A stretch of 9,426 bases of DNA from JABWBR01 sp036741235 (lineage in GTDB: Bacteria; Bacteroidota; Bacteroidia; Chitinophagales; Saprospiraceae). The notes under the pieces are model-generated. The model was not told the origin of the DNA. It saw nothing but the letters and a program-made list of their open reading frames with translations, and ran no database searches. Position numbers and translations under genes: made by a program. Positions within the stretch are counted from its first letter, which is position 1. The number at the start of each line of letters is the position of its first letter. Of the stretch, positions 1 through 7,092 are shown piece by piece. Where the stretch lies: contig DAINSQ010000186.1 in NCBI GenBank assembly GCA_036741235.1, forward strand, positions 1-9,426, read 5' to 3'.

Positions 1-1358
1 ATATCGGGAATACTCGACAAAGGAGGCAACGTATCGCCCGGCAGAGGTTGCTCTTTTGGCGGCGGCGGGGGTGCGTAGGAAAATTCAAAGATATCGTTGC
101 AACAAGCCTTCAGCGCCGGGTCTAGGTATTGCGTGCCGGGGCGGTTTGAGGCCAGGTAGCCCGTTTTTCCATCGGCGCCGCTGGTATAGTATAAATCGTT
201 ATAACTTGAATTAAACGGGGCGCCGAGTACACTGACGCCATCATCGCGAGTGAAACGAAAAATGTCGTACCCCCCGAAGCCGGCACGCGCGTCGCTGCTG
301 AAATACAGGGTTTGCGACGGCGTATGGAAAAACGGCGTCGCATCATTGCCGGGCGTATTGACTTCGGCCAGCGGTACTGGTTCCCCAAAGGTGTTTTCGC
401 CTTTTTCGATGGTTGCTGCCCAAATATCGAGCTGGCCGCTGCCCCCCGGTCGATTACTCGTAAAATAAAGCACTTCTTTTTGCAACAGCGAATCAAAGCC
501 GGTATTGGGCTGAGTAGCTGTAAATCCCGGCGCATTGATACTTGCGGGCAATTTGACGGCAGGATCTTTCCAGCGGTTGCGCTTGTCTTTCTCCCTGTAA
601 TAAATAGCGCAGCGGATTTCAGCGGCATTGATAAATTCGCAAATGGTATAATACAATCGTTTTTTGTCCAGGCTCAGCGCAACGTGCGCGGTATGTTTGT
701 CATCAACATTGAACGGTTTTCCCAGGGGGCGCCCTCTCCCACCCTTCACTGAAACCATAGCTTTCGACAGCTTTCGTTTGGGCTTTCGCGTATCTTCTTT
801 ATAATCAAATCGATACGAAGTAAAGTAGAGCGTATCCCCCACTTGCAGCGGGGCGAACTCTGAGAAACCGGAATTAATACTTTTTCCCAGGGCTTGGAGC
901 TTGTAGTGCTCCGGCGTTTGTTCCCGGGCCCATCGACAGGCCGATTGTGCAACGCGTGCCTGCGCAGCTTGCTCGCCGTTGGGGTATGCCGAAAGGTAGC
1001 GGCTGTAGTAGTCCTGCGCGGCTTCATAATTGCCCATCGACTGGTATACCTGTCCCAGCCAAAATGCGGTAAGCGGGTATTCCCCAGACTTATCGCGTTC
1101 CAACACCTTTTGATAGGCTTTTTCTGCCGGCTCGAAAGCGTTGAAGCGGCGGGCCGCCTCGGCATACAAATATTGGGCCTGCAGGGCGTCGGGGCGCAGC
1201 TCGACGGCTTTGCCCAGATAGTGCATGGCAGCATAGTGGTCGCCTTGCGTTGCTGCAAGTTGGCCGGCATTCAGGTAAGACTTGTAGGGTTGCGCCATAG
1301 CCATACCGCCCAATAGCAGGAACGCTACAATTCCGATATATTGTTTTGACAACATCAT
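1..1358 (-). CDS. TPR/PD40-repeat protein of the PorE/OmpA family (3' end outside window)
   Basis: The frame stays open from the ATG at 1358 to the window edge, giving 452 codons with no stop. Visible: a signal peptide (residues 1-22, LLLGGMAMA then QPYK, no lipobox Cys), TPR-like helical repeats over about residues 25-145 (for example YLGKAVELRPDALQAQYLYA and YEAAQDYYSRYLSAYPN), PD40/WD40-like beta-propeller repeats over about 160-430 (VLYFTSNRPGGSGQLDIW, LYFSSDARAGFGGYDIF, GYLASNRPG), the family-typical CCNDIFEF near 419-426, then a Pro-rich linker (PPPPPK). Family knowledge: such proteins usually continue into an OmpA-like peptidoglycan-binding domain; PorE-type members anchor T9SS parts to the cell wall. 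That domain is not in view, so the role is inferred. The start lies 10 bases after the porP-like stop, indicating an operon. A second ATG at 1355 is an equally possible start. Confidence 0.88.
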   Translation of the reverse strand, partial: MMLSKQYIGIVAFLLLGGMAMAQPYKSYLNAGQLAATQGDHYAAMHYLGKAVELRPDALQAQYLYAEAARRFNAFEPAEKAYQKVLERDKSGEYPLTAFWLGQVYQSMGNYEAAQDYYSRYLSAYPNGEQAAQARVAQSACRWAREQTPEHYKLQALGKSINSGFSEFAPLQVGDTLYFTSYRFDYKEDTRKPKRKLSKAMVSVKGGRGRPLGKPFNVDDKHTAHVALSLDKKRLYYTICEFINAAEIRCAIYYREKDKRNRWKDPAVKLPASINAPGFTATQPNTGFDSLLQKEVLYFTSNRPGGSGQLDIWAATIEKGENTFGEPVPLAEVNTPGNDATPFFHTPSQTLYFSSDARAGFGGYDIFRFTRDDGVSVLGAPFNSSYNDLYYTSGADGKTGYLASNRPGTQYLDPALKACCNDIFEFSYAPPPPPKEQPLPGDTLPPLSSIPD

Positions 1359-1368
1359 ATTGATTTAT

Positions 1369-2394
1369 CTAAAACACCGGGCATGATTTAAAGGTATCCG
1401 GGGGTTTCACCTTGGTGATGATATACCTGACGGCGATTTCGGGGCCGCCGCGTCTGGCAGTGGCTACCTGAAAAGGCGAAGTGTTGATATCGTAACTAAG
1501 TCCCACCAGCCAATCGTTGTAATACAACTCTATATGCGGAATCAGGGCGTCGCCCAGGCGCATAGAAAGGCCGGCTTGAAGCGCTACAGTTTGCAGAGGG
1601 CCTGTTTTCAGGTGATAACGAACTCCGGCGCCGGCCAACAATTCCCGCTGAGGCGATATGAGCTGCCAGGCGCCGTGTACGGCAAGGTCTATTTTTTCTG
1701 CCACCTGTATTACGCCATTGGCATAAACCATAGATCGCATGGGCAGCGTAGCGCTTTTATCTTCAAAGAAGCCCACCGCCGGTTGCGTGAGGTGGTAAAA
1801 AGCCAGTCCGGCGACTGCCTGACTGCGGTTTTCCCTGGAAATCGCCAGCCAGTTCAAGCCTGCCGACAAATCGGTATAAGCTACTGACGTTGTGGGGAAA
1901 GACTCTGCAGTTGATTGAGTCGGGTCAAATATATCACCGTTGTATTGGTCGTCAAAATAGAGTTTAGTCGGGTCGAAAGCACGTTGGCCCAATTGCAGCA
2001 TAACGCCTCCTGTGAGAAAATGGGATTCGGCCAATTGTTGGGTATAAGCTGCCGCCAATCCGATCTGGGCCCAACTCAGGTTGCCGTCGCCTGCCCGGTC
2101 GTAATTAAACAGGATGCCACCCCCAAGCAAGCCATTGTTAAGGCGGGGCAGGTATATCTTCCGGTCGTAATATCCGGAGAAAGTCAAGTAAGGTACCGGC
2201 ACGTTCTGCCACTGTTGTCTGCCGTTGGCGCCCATGCGGATATCGCCTGAAAAAATGCCGGTGAGCGCCGGACTGGTATTTAGCGGCGAGTGATAGTACT
2301 GAGAGAAATGCAGGTCTTGCGCGGTCAACCTCTCTCCTACCCCGATCATCAGCGCCAGAGATACAACTAAAGCGGTCCAGTATCGAGCGGTCAT
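1369..2394 (-). CDS. PorP/SprF family type IX secretion system outer-membrane protein
   Basis: A complete 341-residue protein, the usual size for PorP/SprF (TIGR03519-type). It has a signal peptide ending at about residue 25 (GERLTA then QDLHFSQYY). The family N-terminal signature follows: FSQYYHSPLNTSPALTGIF, then a DIRMGANGRQQW stretch (residues 51-62). The body is alternating beta strands as in an outer-membrane beta-barrel, and the C-terminus is the characteristic SCPVF. Known role: PorP in Porphyromonas and SprF in Flavobacterium are outer-membrane T9SS components; SprF is needed for secretion of the adhesin SprB encoded beside it. Here it follows a T9SS-sorted protein gene by 162 bp and precedes a PorE/OmpA-like gene by 10 bp, so it is probably an accessory paralogue serving the neighbouring substrate. 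The substrate link is inference. Confidence 0.93.
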   Translation of the reverse strand: MTARYWTALVVSLALMIGVGERLTAQDLHFSQYYHSPLNTSPALTGIFSGDIRMGANGRQQWQNVPVPYLTFSGYYDRKIYLPRLNNGLLGGGILFNYDRAGDGNLSWAQIGLAAAYTQQLAESHFLTGGVMLQLGQRAFDPTKLYFDDQYNGDIFDPTQSTAESFPTTSVAYTDLSAGLNWLAISRENRSQAVAGLAFYHLTQPAVGFFEDKSATLPMRSMVYANGVIQVAEKIDLAVHGAWQLISPQRELLAGAGVRYHLKTGPLQTVALQAGLSMRLGDALIPHIELYYNDWLVGLSYDINTSPFQVATARRGGPEIAVRYIITKVKPPDTFKSCPVF

Positions 2395-2556
2395 TCGGTG
2401 TTTAATTTTTCCGAAAATAGGAAAATGGCGTTGTATGAGAAGGGTTTTGCCTTAATTTTATTTTTGGAAGTGTTTTTGTGATAGTAATAAAATGATGAGA
2501 AAATTTCGAATGAGTAAAATTTAATAAAAAAACAGTAATTGTATTTACAAAGTTAC
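2395..2556. other. AT-rich intergenic spacer
   Basis: This 162-bp gap between the secreted-protein gene and the porP-like gene is strikingly AT-rich compared with the roughly half-GC coding sequence around it. I see no convincing intrinsic terminator: only a weak AAATTT/AAATTT pairing near 2500-2523 and scattered A/T runs. Apart from the possible -7 element at its upstream end, nothing definite is visible. Read-through from the large gene into the porP-like gene is therefore possible. Confidence 0.6.
2548..2555 (-). promoter_or_regulatory. Possible -7 promoter element upstream of the porP-like gene
   Basis: The minus strand reads TAACTTTG, a perfect match to the Bacteroidota -7 consensus TAnnTTTG, just past the stop codon of the secreted-protein gene. 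No TTG lies about 20 bp upstream, so the -33 half is missing. If used, it would give a 5' UTR of about 150 nt to the start at 2394 and let the porP-porE pair be transcribed apart from the large gene. Confidence 0.3.
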
Positions 2557-5500
2557 CTACTGCCTTACCCATTTGCCTCGATACAATCGGGTCGGCGTTT
2601 CTATGCTGAAGGCATAAACTCCAGCAGGCAATCCGGGTAAAGAGACAGCAGCATTGCCCTGCAAAAAGCCCCTCCATGCCAGCCGGCCCTGACTGTCATA
2701 CAAAGTGAATACAAAATTATCCGTGCTTTCTGTGCGAATATGCAACTGTCCTGCTGAAGAAGACGGATTGGGGTATACCACAAACGCTGCCGGTAAATAT
2801 TCGACTTCTGCTGTAGCTGTAAAAATAGCTGTATCGCGCGCTATGACATATTGTCCGGATTCGTATATCTCACCTTCGGCGCCAAAGGCGGCAGCACCGT
2901 TGGCGCCTGCCAAGACTTGATCAGCCTGGGCGGCCCATTCCCAGGTATCGCCTTCTGCATTATCAGTCCTTTTGAATAAAAGGAAAGCTTCCGGCTGTAG
3001 AGCTTGAGAAGGACTCACCACGCCGATGGTATCAAATAACACCCGAGTGATGGCGTCAAAAGACGAATTGTCGCCGTAATTATTAATCACCCAGTAGGCC
3101 GGGCTTAATCCGCTATAATCGGGAGCGACATCCGGCGCCAGGTTGATGCGGGTGACGACCACCTGCCCGCCGGGTGTGAGTCCGGCGCCGGCAGTGACAT
3201 TTACCCCGGGGTTAGCAAAAATAAAATCTCCGGGGGCATCTATTTCCAGGCCCTCGCTGTATCCGCCGCCAAATGGGGCGGTACAAGTATAACGCGTAGC
3301 GCCGCTGCGCAGCGAAGCGTGGTAAACGCCGGAGCGGTCGAGTACCTGGCCTTCAAGTTCATTAAATTGGTAGTAGGCAATCAGCGTAGTATCGGCAGTC
3401 GGAATTTTGGTCAGATGGCGCATCAGGCGTATTTCATCTTGCGATAGCGCCCGGTTCCAGATACAGACCTCATCAATAAGCCCTTTATAGTTACGGTCGT
3501 TCCAACCATTATAGCTTCCGATATTGAAGGCGCTGAGCAATGCCGGCGGCAAGTTAATGTTTTGGGTAGCGCCGACGCCATTGACGTAAATAGTGACGGA
3601 CTGCCCCGTATAGACGAAGGCTACGTGCGACCATTCGCCGGGAGGCGCCGTGAGCCCGCTGTCCCACCACCATTGCCCGCCGCCCGGCCAGTGATAGCCC
3701 AGCTTGTTATTGGACCTGAAATTAAACCCAGCCGGCAATTCGTTCATGACAATACCTGTGTATTCGGGCTGTATACCTTCGGGTTTGATCCAGGCGCTGA
3801 TGGTCAGCGCATTGACGGATTGGTTAAACACGGGCGTTTGGGCGTAGTCGCCGGGGGAGTTGCACTGCAAAGCAAAACCGGGTATGGCTTCCGGGTCGCA
3901 GCCGTTGGTGACGGTTACCATGCCTGCAATGTTTTTTTCACTGGTGTTACCGTTTCCGTCGGTGATGCGCAGCGTGACATCGTAAACGCCAGGGGCTGCA
4001 TAGGTGACTTTCGGATTGCGCGCATTATAGCTGCTCACTGTTGCAGCCCCGGGGAACTCCCATTCCCAGTAAGCGCCATTGTGGTGCAAAATGGAATAAT
4101 CGTCAAAATAGAAGGTATCGCGAATGCAGGAGCTGATGAACTTGTCAACAGTAGGCTGTGCCAGCGGCCTGGATACGGCGGCCATATCAGTCTCCCATAC
4201 GCCGTGGCCGTAAGTAGCCAGGCGCAATTTACCGGTTTTGTAAAACGGGCGTATGATATTGGCTTCTACTTTGAATGGCAGTCCTTCGCTGAACAACTCC
4301 CAGTCGTTCATATTGTCGTCTCGATAATAAACGGCAAAATTGGTAGCCAGATAAACAAGTCCGTCCGTTCCTGACTGGTGAAAAACGTATCGCGTTGCCT
4401 GGCCATTGAGGGTGGGCGTAGTCAGGTTTTCCCAGGTATTGCCGCCGTCGGTTGTTTTAAACACCTTGGCGCCATCGTTGTTTTGGTGGCTAAAAGTCAC
4501 CCAAAGCGTATTTTCGTCTTCAGCGCTGAGAGTCATTGTACCGGCGCGTTGAGAGTTGGCAGCAGGGAAAGATTTTTCCTCCCAGCTAGCACCGCCGTCA
4601 TCCGAGCGCCAGAGTGCGGCGCCGTAAAACGATGTGCGTTGATACACATAAATCACCTGCGGATTACTACGGGCAATATCAAAATGCAGCAGCGGCGCAT
4701 CGGCATTGTCGCCGAATTCTTTGACCAGGGCGTAATTCTGCCCGCCGTCGTCGCTGCGCCAGAGTTTGTTTTCCCTTCCGATAAAAATCGTGTTGTAGCA
4801 ATTGGGGTGAAATTCCAGTTCGCTGGAGTGCGCTGCATAATAACTTTCATTGGGGTAAAGCGATAGCGATGGGGCATTGATGACGTTTCCCGATAACTCG
4901 TAAGGAATCAATTTGGAGCTGATATCAGAAAAATAGGAAGTCTGGGCCTCGCCGGGGCTGACATATCCCGTTGCAGCCTCTGCTCCGCCGAGTCGGAGGA
5001 ATCTTCCCTGTTCAAAACCGGGTCGATACGCCGTATTGCCGTTGTGATAGCGCCCGCCTACCAGCAGGTCATCATTCCAGCCGCTGCCAAAACCCCAGAA
5101 ATCAGAGGCGGTGAGGCCGTATTTGCGCGACTCGTGGTTGGCAAACAGGTTGGTGGAATAGTTGATGCCGCCGTCGTTTACCACCCACTGGTCGCCGCCG
5201 TTGATCTCGATTTCTTGCTGGTCGGGGTGAATCCAGCCTACATTGCCCTGATAGCCGCCCAGCGGAGTGAAGGTCTGCGCTCCGTCTGTACTGCGCCACA
5301 GGTTGAGGCCGCCGATCAGCAGGTGGTTGGCATTGGTATGCGATGCGGCAATGCCGAGGTTATAGTAACCCTGGTAGAGGGTATTGGTGTTATTGAGGGT
5401 CATGAGATTGGGGTGACTTGCGGTATACGGCCCTCCTACCGGCGGATTGGGCAGCACCCAGTTTTCTCCGGCGTCGTTGCTGCGGTAAATGCCGATAAAA

Positions 5501-6549
5501 CCGTTGTCGCCGGCTTTAGAATTGCCGATCAGTACCACATACACCACATTTGGATCGGCGGGGGTTACGGTCATGCGTGCGCCGTCTTCGCGGCGGTCGG
5601 CGTTATCAGAGCTATACCAGCCGTTTTCGCGAATGCTGAACGAAGCGCCCCCATCTGCAGATTTAAAGAATTCCGAGCGTTTGGCCGTCGGATTTGATTT
5701 TAAAACATAAACAATCTGCGGATCGTCGGTTTTTATTTCGATATCCCAGCACACCTGCGTATAGACCTGCGTCCAGTTGGCGCCTCCGTCAACGCTGCGG
5801 TAGAGCCCCTTGCCGCCAGCCAGCAGGATAACGTCAGTAGAATCAGGGCGTATAGCAATATCATTGACATCCAGTCCGCTCTGATCCAGCAGAGTCGACC
5901 AGTTGGCGCCGCCGTCAACTGTTTTGTATACCTTTCGCCCGTCGCCGGCGTATACTATATCAGAATTGAAAGGATGGACTTTGATAGCGCGAACAGTGGT
6001 CATCAACGTATTGTGCGAAACGGGCGTCCAATTCAGACCTTTGTCAGTAGTTTTAAAAATCCCGCCGCTTTCGGTTCCGCAGTAAACGATATCTGGATTT
6101 GACTGTGATTGATCGATGCAATAAACATTAGCTTGCCATGACACCCTGATTTGCTGTGTCTCTGTATTGTAAGTATCAAAGGGTCCGATGCACAACCAGG
6201 GAGAGGTCATTTTTTTTGCCGTTCCGGATTGGCGTTGTTGCAGATATGTTGTTTCATGTTCATGAGTTGAAGCGGGCCATAGCAAAGTACCGTCAGGTTG
6301 TACAAATGGGTCGACATAACGCCGCCAGCGCTTGTAATACTGTGTGTGAGTTGTCTTTTCAAAAGCGTGTTGCCTGTAATAAGCGGCAAAGGCGCTATCA
6401 ACCATTAACACATTTGGATTATCAACATACATTAACCGTGTCCAACCAGGCGATTGGGCATCATTTAATGGGCGAAACTCTGAATTCAACTGGGCGGAAA
6501 CAAGTAATGGCGAAGCGAATGCCAGGAAGAGAAAGCAATACTTTTGCAT
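2557..6549 (-). CDS. Secreted multidomain protein: VPS10/sortilin-like BNR propeller, PKD-like, LamG-like, T9SS type A sorting domain
   Basis: A 1330-residue protein. In order: signal peptide (1-19, FASPLLVSA then QLNSE); an N-terminal region with YYKRWRRYVDPF near 71-82; nine Asp-box/BNR motifs of the form (S/T)xDxGxxW at about 166, 209, 251, 296, 356, 419, 598, 648 and 698, typical of VPS10/sortilin-type propellers; a PKD-like domain (about 806-880, VTYAAPGVYDVTLRITDGNGN); a LamG/concanavalin-like domain (about 890-1040, LTISAWIKPEG to GLIDEVCIWNRALS); a beta-rich domain (about 1095-1240, YWVINNYGDNSSF); and a C-terminal sorting domain (about 1257-1330, VYPNPSSS, GLPAGVYAFSI, final KWVRQ). 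The tail predicts T9SS export and cell-surface attachment. I see no catalytic signature; no sialidase arginine triad could be assigned. An adhesive or glycan-binding role is inference. The start fits the signal peptide; a terminator-like hairpin lies just upstream. Confidence 0.92.
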   Translation of the reverse strand: MQKYCFLFLAFASPLLVSAQLNSEFRPLNDAQSPGWTRLMYVDNPNVLMVDSAFAAYYRQHAFEKTTHTQYYKRWRRYVDPFVQPDGTLLWPASTHEHETTYLQQRQSGTAKKMTSPWLCIGPFDTYNTETQQIRVSWQANVYCIDQSQSNPDIVYCGTESGGIFKTTDKGLNWTPVSHNTLMTTVRAIKVHPFNSDIVYAGDGRKVYKTVDGGANWSTLLDQSGLDVNDIAIRPDSTDVILLAGGKGLYRSVDGGANWTQVYTQVCWDIEIKTDDPQIVYVLKSNPTAKRSEFFKSADGGASFSIRENGWYSSDNADRREDGARMTVTPADPNVVYVVLIGNSKAGDNGFIGIYRSNDAGENWVLPNPPVGGPYTASHPNLMTLNNTNTLYQGYYNLGIAASHTNANHLLIGGLNLWRSTDGAQTFTPLGGYQGNVGWIHPDQQEIEINGGDQWVVNDGGINYSTNLFANHESRKYGLTASDFWGFGSGWNDDLLVGGRYHNGNTAYRPGFEQGRFLRLGGAEAATGYVSPGEAQTSYFSDISSKLIPYELSGNVINAPSLSLYPNESYYAAHSSELEFHPNCYNTIFIGRENKLWRSDDGGQNYALVKEFGDNADAPLLHFDIARSNPQVIYVYQRTSFYGAALWRSDDGGASWEEKSFPAANSQRAGTMTLSAEDENTLWVTFSHQNNDGAKVFKTTDGGNTWENLTTPTLNGQATRYVFHQSGTDGLVYLATNFAVYYRDDNMNDWELFSEGLPFKVEANIIRPFYKTGKLRLATYGHGVWETDMAAVSRPLAQPTVDKFISSCIRDTFYFDDYSILHHNGAYWEWEFPGAATVSSYNARNPKVTYAAPGVYDVTLRITDGNGNTSEKNIAGMVTVTNGCDPEAIPGFALQCNSPGDYAQTPVFNQSVNALTISAWIKPEGIQPEYTGIVMNELPAGFNFRSNNKLGYHWPGGGQWWWDSGLTAPPGEWSHVAFVYTGQSVTIYVNGVGATQNINLPPALLSAFNIGSYNGWNDRNYKGLIDEVCIWNRALSQDEIRLMRHLTKIPTADTTLIAYYQFNELEGQVLDRSGVYHASLRSGATRYTCTAPFGGGYSEGLEIDAPGDFIFANPGVNVTAGAGLTPGGQVVVTRINLAPDVAPDYSGLSPAYWVINNYGDNSSFDAITRVLFDTIGVVSPSQALQPEAFLLFKRTDNAEGDTWEWAAQADQVLAGANGAAAFGAEGEIYESGQYVIARDTAIFTATAEVEYLPAAFVVYPNPSSSAGQLHIRTESTDNFVFTLYDSQGRLAWRGFLQGNAAVSLPGLPAGVYAFSIETPTRLYRGKWVRQ

Positions 6550-6561
6550 GGGTTAGCAGCA

Positions 6562-6599
6562 TTAAAAAAGCCCTCCCTGCTACAGTGCGGGAAGGGCTT
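6562..6599 (-). terminator. Intrinsic terminator-like hairpin directly upstream of the secreted-protein gene (candidate attenuator)
   Basis: Arms 6568-6580 and 6587-6599 form a 13-bp stem (one C/A mismatch, one G-U on either strand) around the hexaloop 6581-6586. On the minus strand the 3' arm is followed by a run of six T (6569-6564), some of which pair within the stem. On the plus strand there is no T-tract, so the signal is directional. The T-run ends 14 bp before the ATG at 6549, leaving no room for a promoter. Known behaviour: a GC-rich stem plus U-tract terminates transcription. Inference: it acts as a leader attenuator for the gene. Confidence 0.65.
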
Positions 6600-6609
6600 C
6601 AAAAGTCAT
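6580..6609 (-). other. Mini-ORF of 9 codons ending in the terminator loop
   Basis: ATG at 6609 reads MTFEALPAL and stops with TAG at 6582-6580, on the border of the terminator hairpin's 3' arm and loop. Ribosomes translating it would cover the hairpin's 5' arm, which would disfavour the terminator. No Shine-Dalgarno is visible and no amino acid is repeated in the way of a classical biosynthetic leader peptide. An ORF this short could be chance. Confidence 0.2.
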
Positions 6610-6617
6610 CCCTATGA

Positions 6618-6674
6618 TTATATTTTAGCAAGCTTTTTTAGAAAAAGCTCGATGCTTATCCTTTCACGGTGCAT
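6618..6674 (-). other. Mini-ORF of 18 codons in the leader region
   Basis: ATG at 6674 reads MHRERISIELFLKKLAKI and stops with TAA at 6620-6618. The peptide is short, basic and amphipathic-looking. Its ATG overlaps the candidate -7 element (6672-6679), so it would be translated only from a transcript started further upstream. The upstream leader hairpin lies inside it. It may be a chance ORF. Confidence 0.2.
6627..6656 (-). other. Leader hairpin upstream of the candidate attenuator
   Basis: Positions 6631-6638 and 6642-6649 form a perfect 8-bp stem (AGCTTTTT with AAAAAGCT) around a 3-nt loop. An outer 4-bp stem (6627-6630 with 6653-6656) continues it after a 3-nt bulge. It would be the first structure in the 5' leader of the secreted-protein gene, about 30 nt before the terminator hairpin. 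Alternatively it is an AT-rich DNA dyad. Confidence 0.4.
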
Positions 6675-6702
6675 AGTTAGGGAAATTGTGGCATATATGC
6701 AA
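6672..6702 (-). promoter_or_regulatory. Probable promoter of the secreted-protein gene
   Basis: On the minus strand TTG (6702-6700) is followed by 20 bp and then TAACTATG (6679-6672), one base off the Bacteroidota -7 consensus TAnnTTTG, with usual spacing. The start of transcription would fall near 6665, giving a leader of about 115 nt containing both hairpins. A perfect 10-bp palindrome GCATATATGC (6691-6700) lies in the spacer and touches the -33 element, as an operator might. Confidence 0.5.
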
Positions 6703-6803
6703 CTGTTATTTGAAATTCTGTGATGTATTAACTTAAACAAGGCGCTTTCAAATCAGAATTGTGGAATTTTTTTACCGGCGCCAAGGGCCCTGGAGCGCTA
6801 TTT

Positions 6804-6811
6804 TACATTTG
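6804..6811 (+). promoter_or_regulatory. Possible -7 promoter element of a short plus-strand transcript
   Basis: TACATTTG matches the Bacteroidota -7 consensus TAnnTTTG perfectly. No TTG is found about 20 bp upstream, so the -33 half is weak or absent. Transcription from here would start near 6817 and meet the terminator ending at 6979. Confidence 0.35.
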
Positions 6812-6816
6812 CATGC

Positions 6817-6979
6817 CCGCTTTGGAAAAAACATCATCGCTTATGAAAAAAAATTTAATCTCCAGGCAGCATTTCAACAACATATCAGGTCTGACACAAT
6901 AGAAGCGAATCTTCAACAGATTTTTCCAATAGCGGAGGCGCCATCGTCCAACCTCGAGGGGACAGATGGCGCTTTTTTT
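6817..6979 (+). ncRNA. Candidate short transcript (small RNA or leader RNA) ending at an intrinsic terminator
   Basis: A perfect -7 element just upstream and a strong terminator at the end bracket about 160 nt that belongs to no recognised gene. It contains one small ORF starting with ATG at 6843 and ending with TAG at 6902 (MKKNLISRQHFNNISGLTQ, 19 codons). I recognise no known RNA family (not tRNA, tmRNA, 6S or SRP by eye). It could be a regulatory RNA, a small peptide gene, or the attenuated leader of the S46 peptidase 165 bp downstream. Start and existence are inferred. Confidence 0.3.
6938..6979 (+). terminator. Strong intrinsic terminator on the plus strand
   Basis: GCGCCATC (6938-6945) pairs perfectly with GATGGCGC (6965-6972). 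The stem continues inward with GTCC (6946-6949) and GGAC (6960-6963) after a single bulged A. Seven T follow (6973-6979). It ends transcripts moving toward the peptidase gene but lies 165 bp before that gene's start, so it closes a separate short unit or attenuates the peptidase. Confidence 0.8.
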
Positions 6980-6983
6980 ATGA

Positions 6984-7092
6984 GGGTGAGAGTGTGGGAG
7001 TGTGGGAGTGTGAGATTTTTCTCACCCTCTCACCCTCTCACCCTTGTCACCCTGTCACCCTGTCACCTTGTCACCTTGTCACCTTGTCACCT
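6984..7092. repeat. Inverted array of 8-bp tandem repeats
   Basis: The left half has four octamers: GGGTGAGA, GTGTGGGA twice, GTGTGAGA (6984-7015). After TTTT (7016-7019) the right half has nine: TCTCACCC three times (7020-7043), one extra T, TGTCACCC twice (7045-7060), TGTCACCT four times (7061-7092). The left units are near complements of the right ones, so the array can fold into a long imperfect hairpin with a T4 loop. The three unit types lie in blocks, as expected from local duplication. One strand is purine-rich then pyrimidine-rich. The function is unknown, and no protein is supported across it. Confidence 0.9.

Noticed and set aside
746..1270. 174-codon minus-strand ORF, and another at 122-628
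   Set aside because: Both lie in other frames of the TPR/PD40 gene, which is open from 1358 to the window edge and has recognisable signal peptide, TPR and PD40 features.
3562..4374. 270-codon plus-strand ORF opposite the secreted-protein gene (also 5044-5697)
   Set aside because: Antisense shadows of a clearly real gene. No recognisable domain or leader, and their existence follows from the GC-rich codon pattern of the opposite strand.
2557..6549. Sialidase or other glycoside hydrolase based on the BNR/Asp-box repeats
   Set aside because: Asp boxes are structural and shared with VPS10/sortilin propellers. I could not assign the catalytic arginine triad, Tyr or acid residues of sialidases.
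6984..7092. CRISPR array
   Set aside because: The units are 8 bp, contiguous, without spacers, and inverted about a T4 centre.
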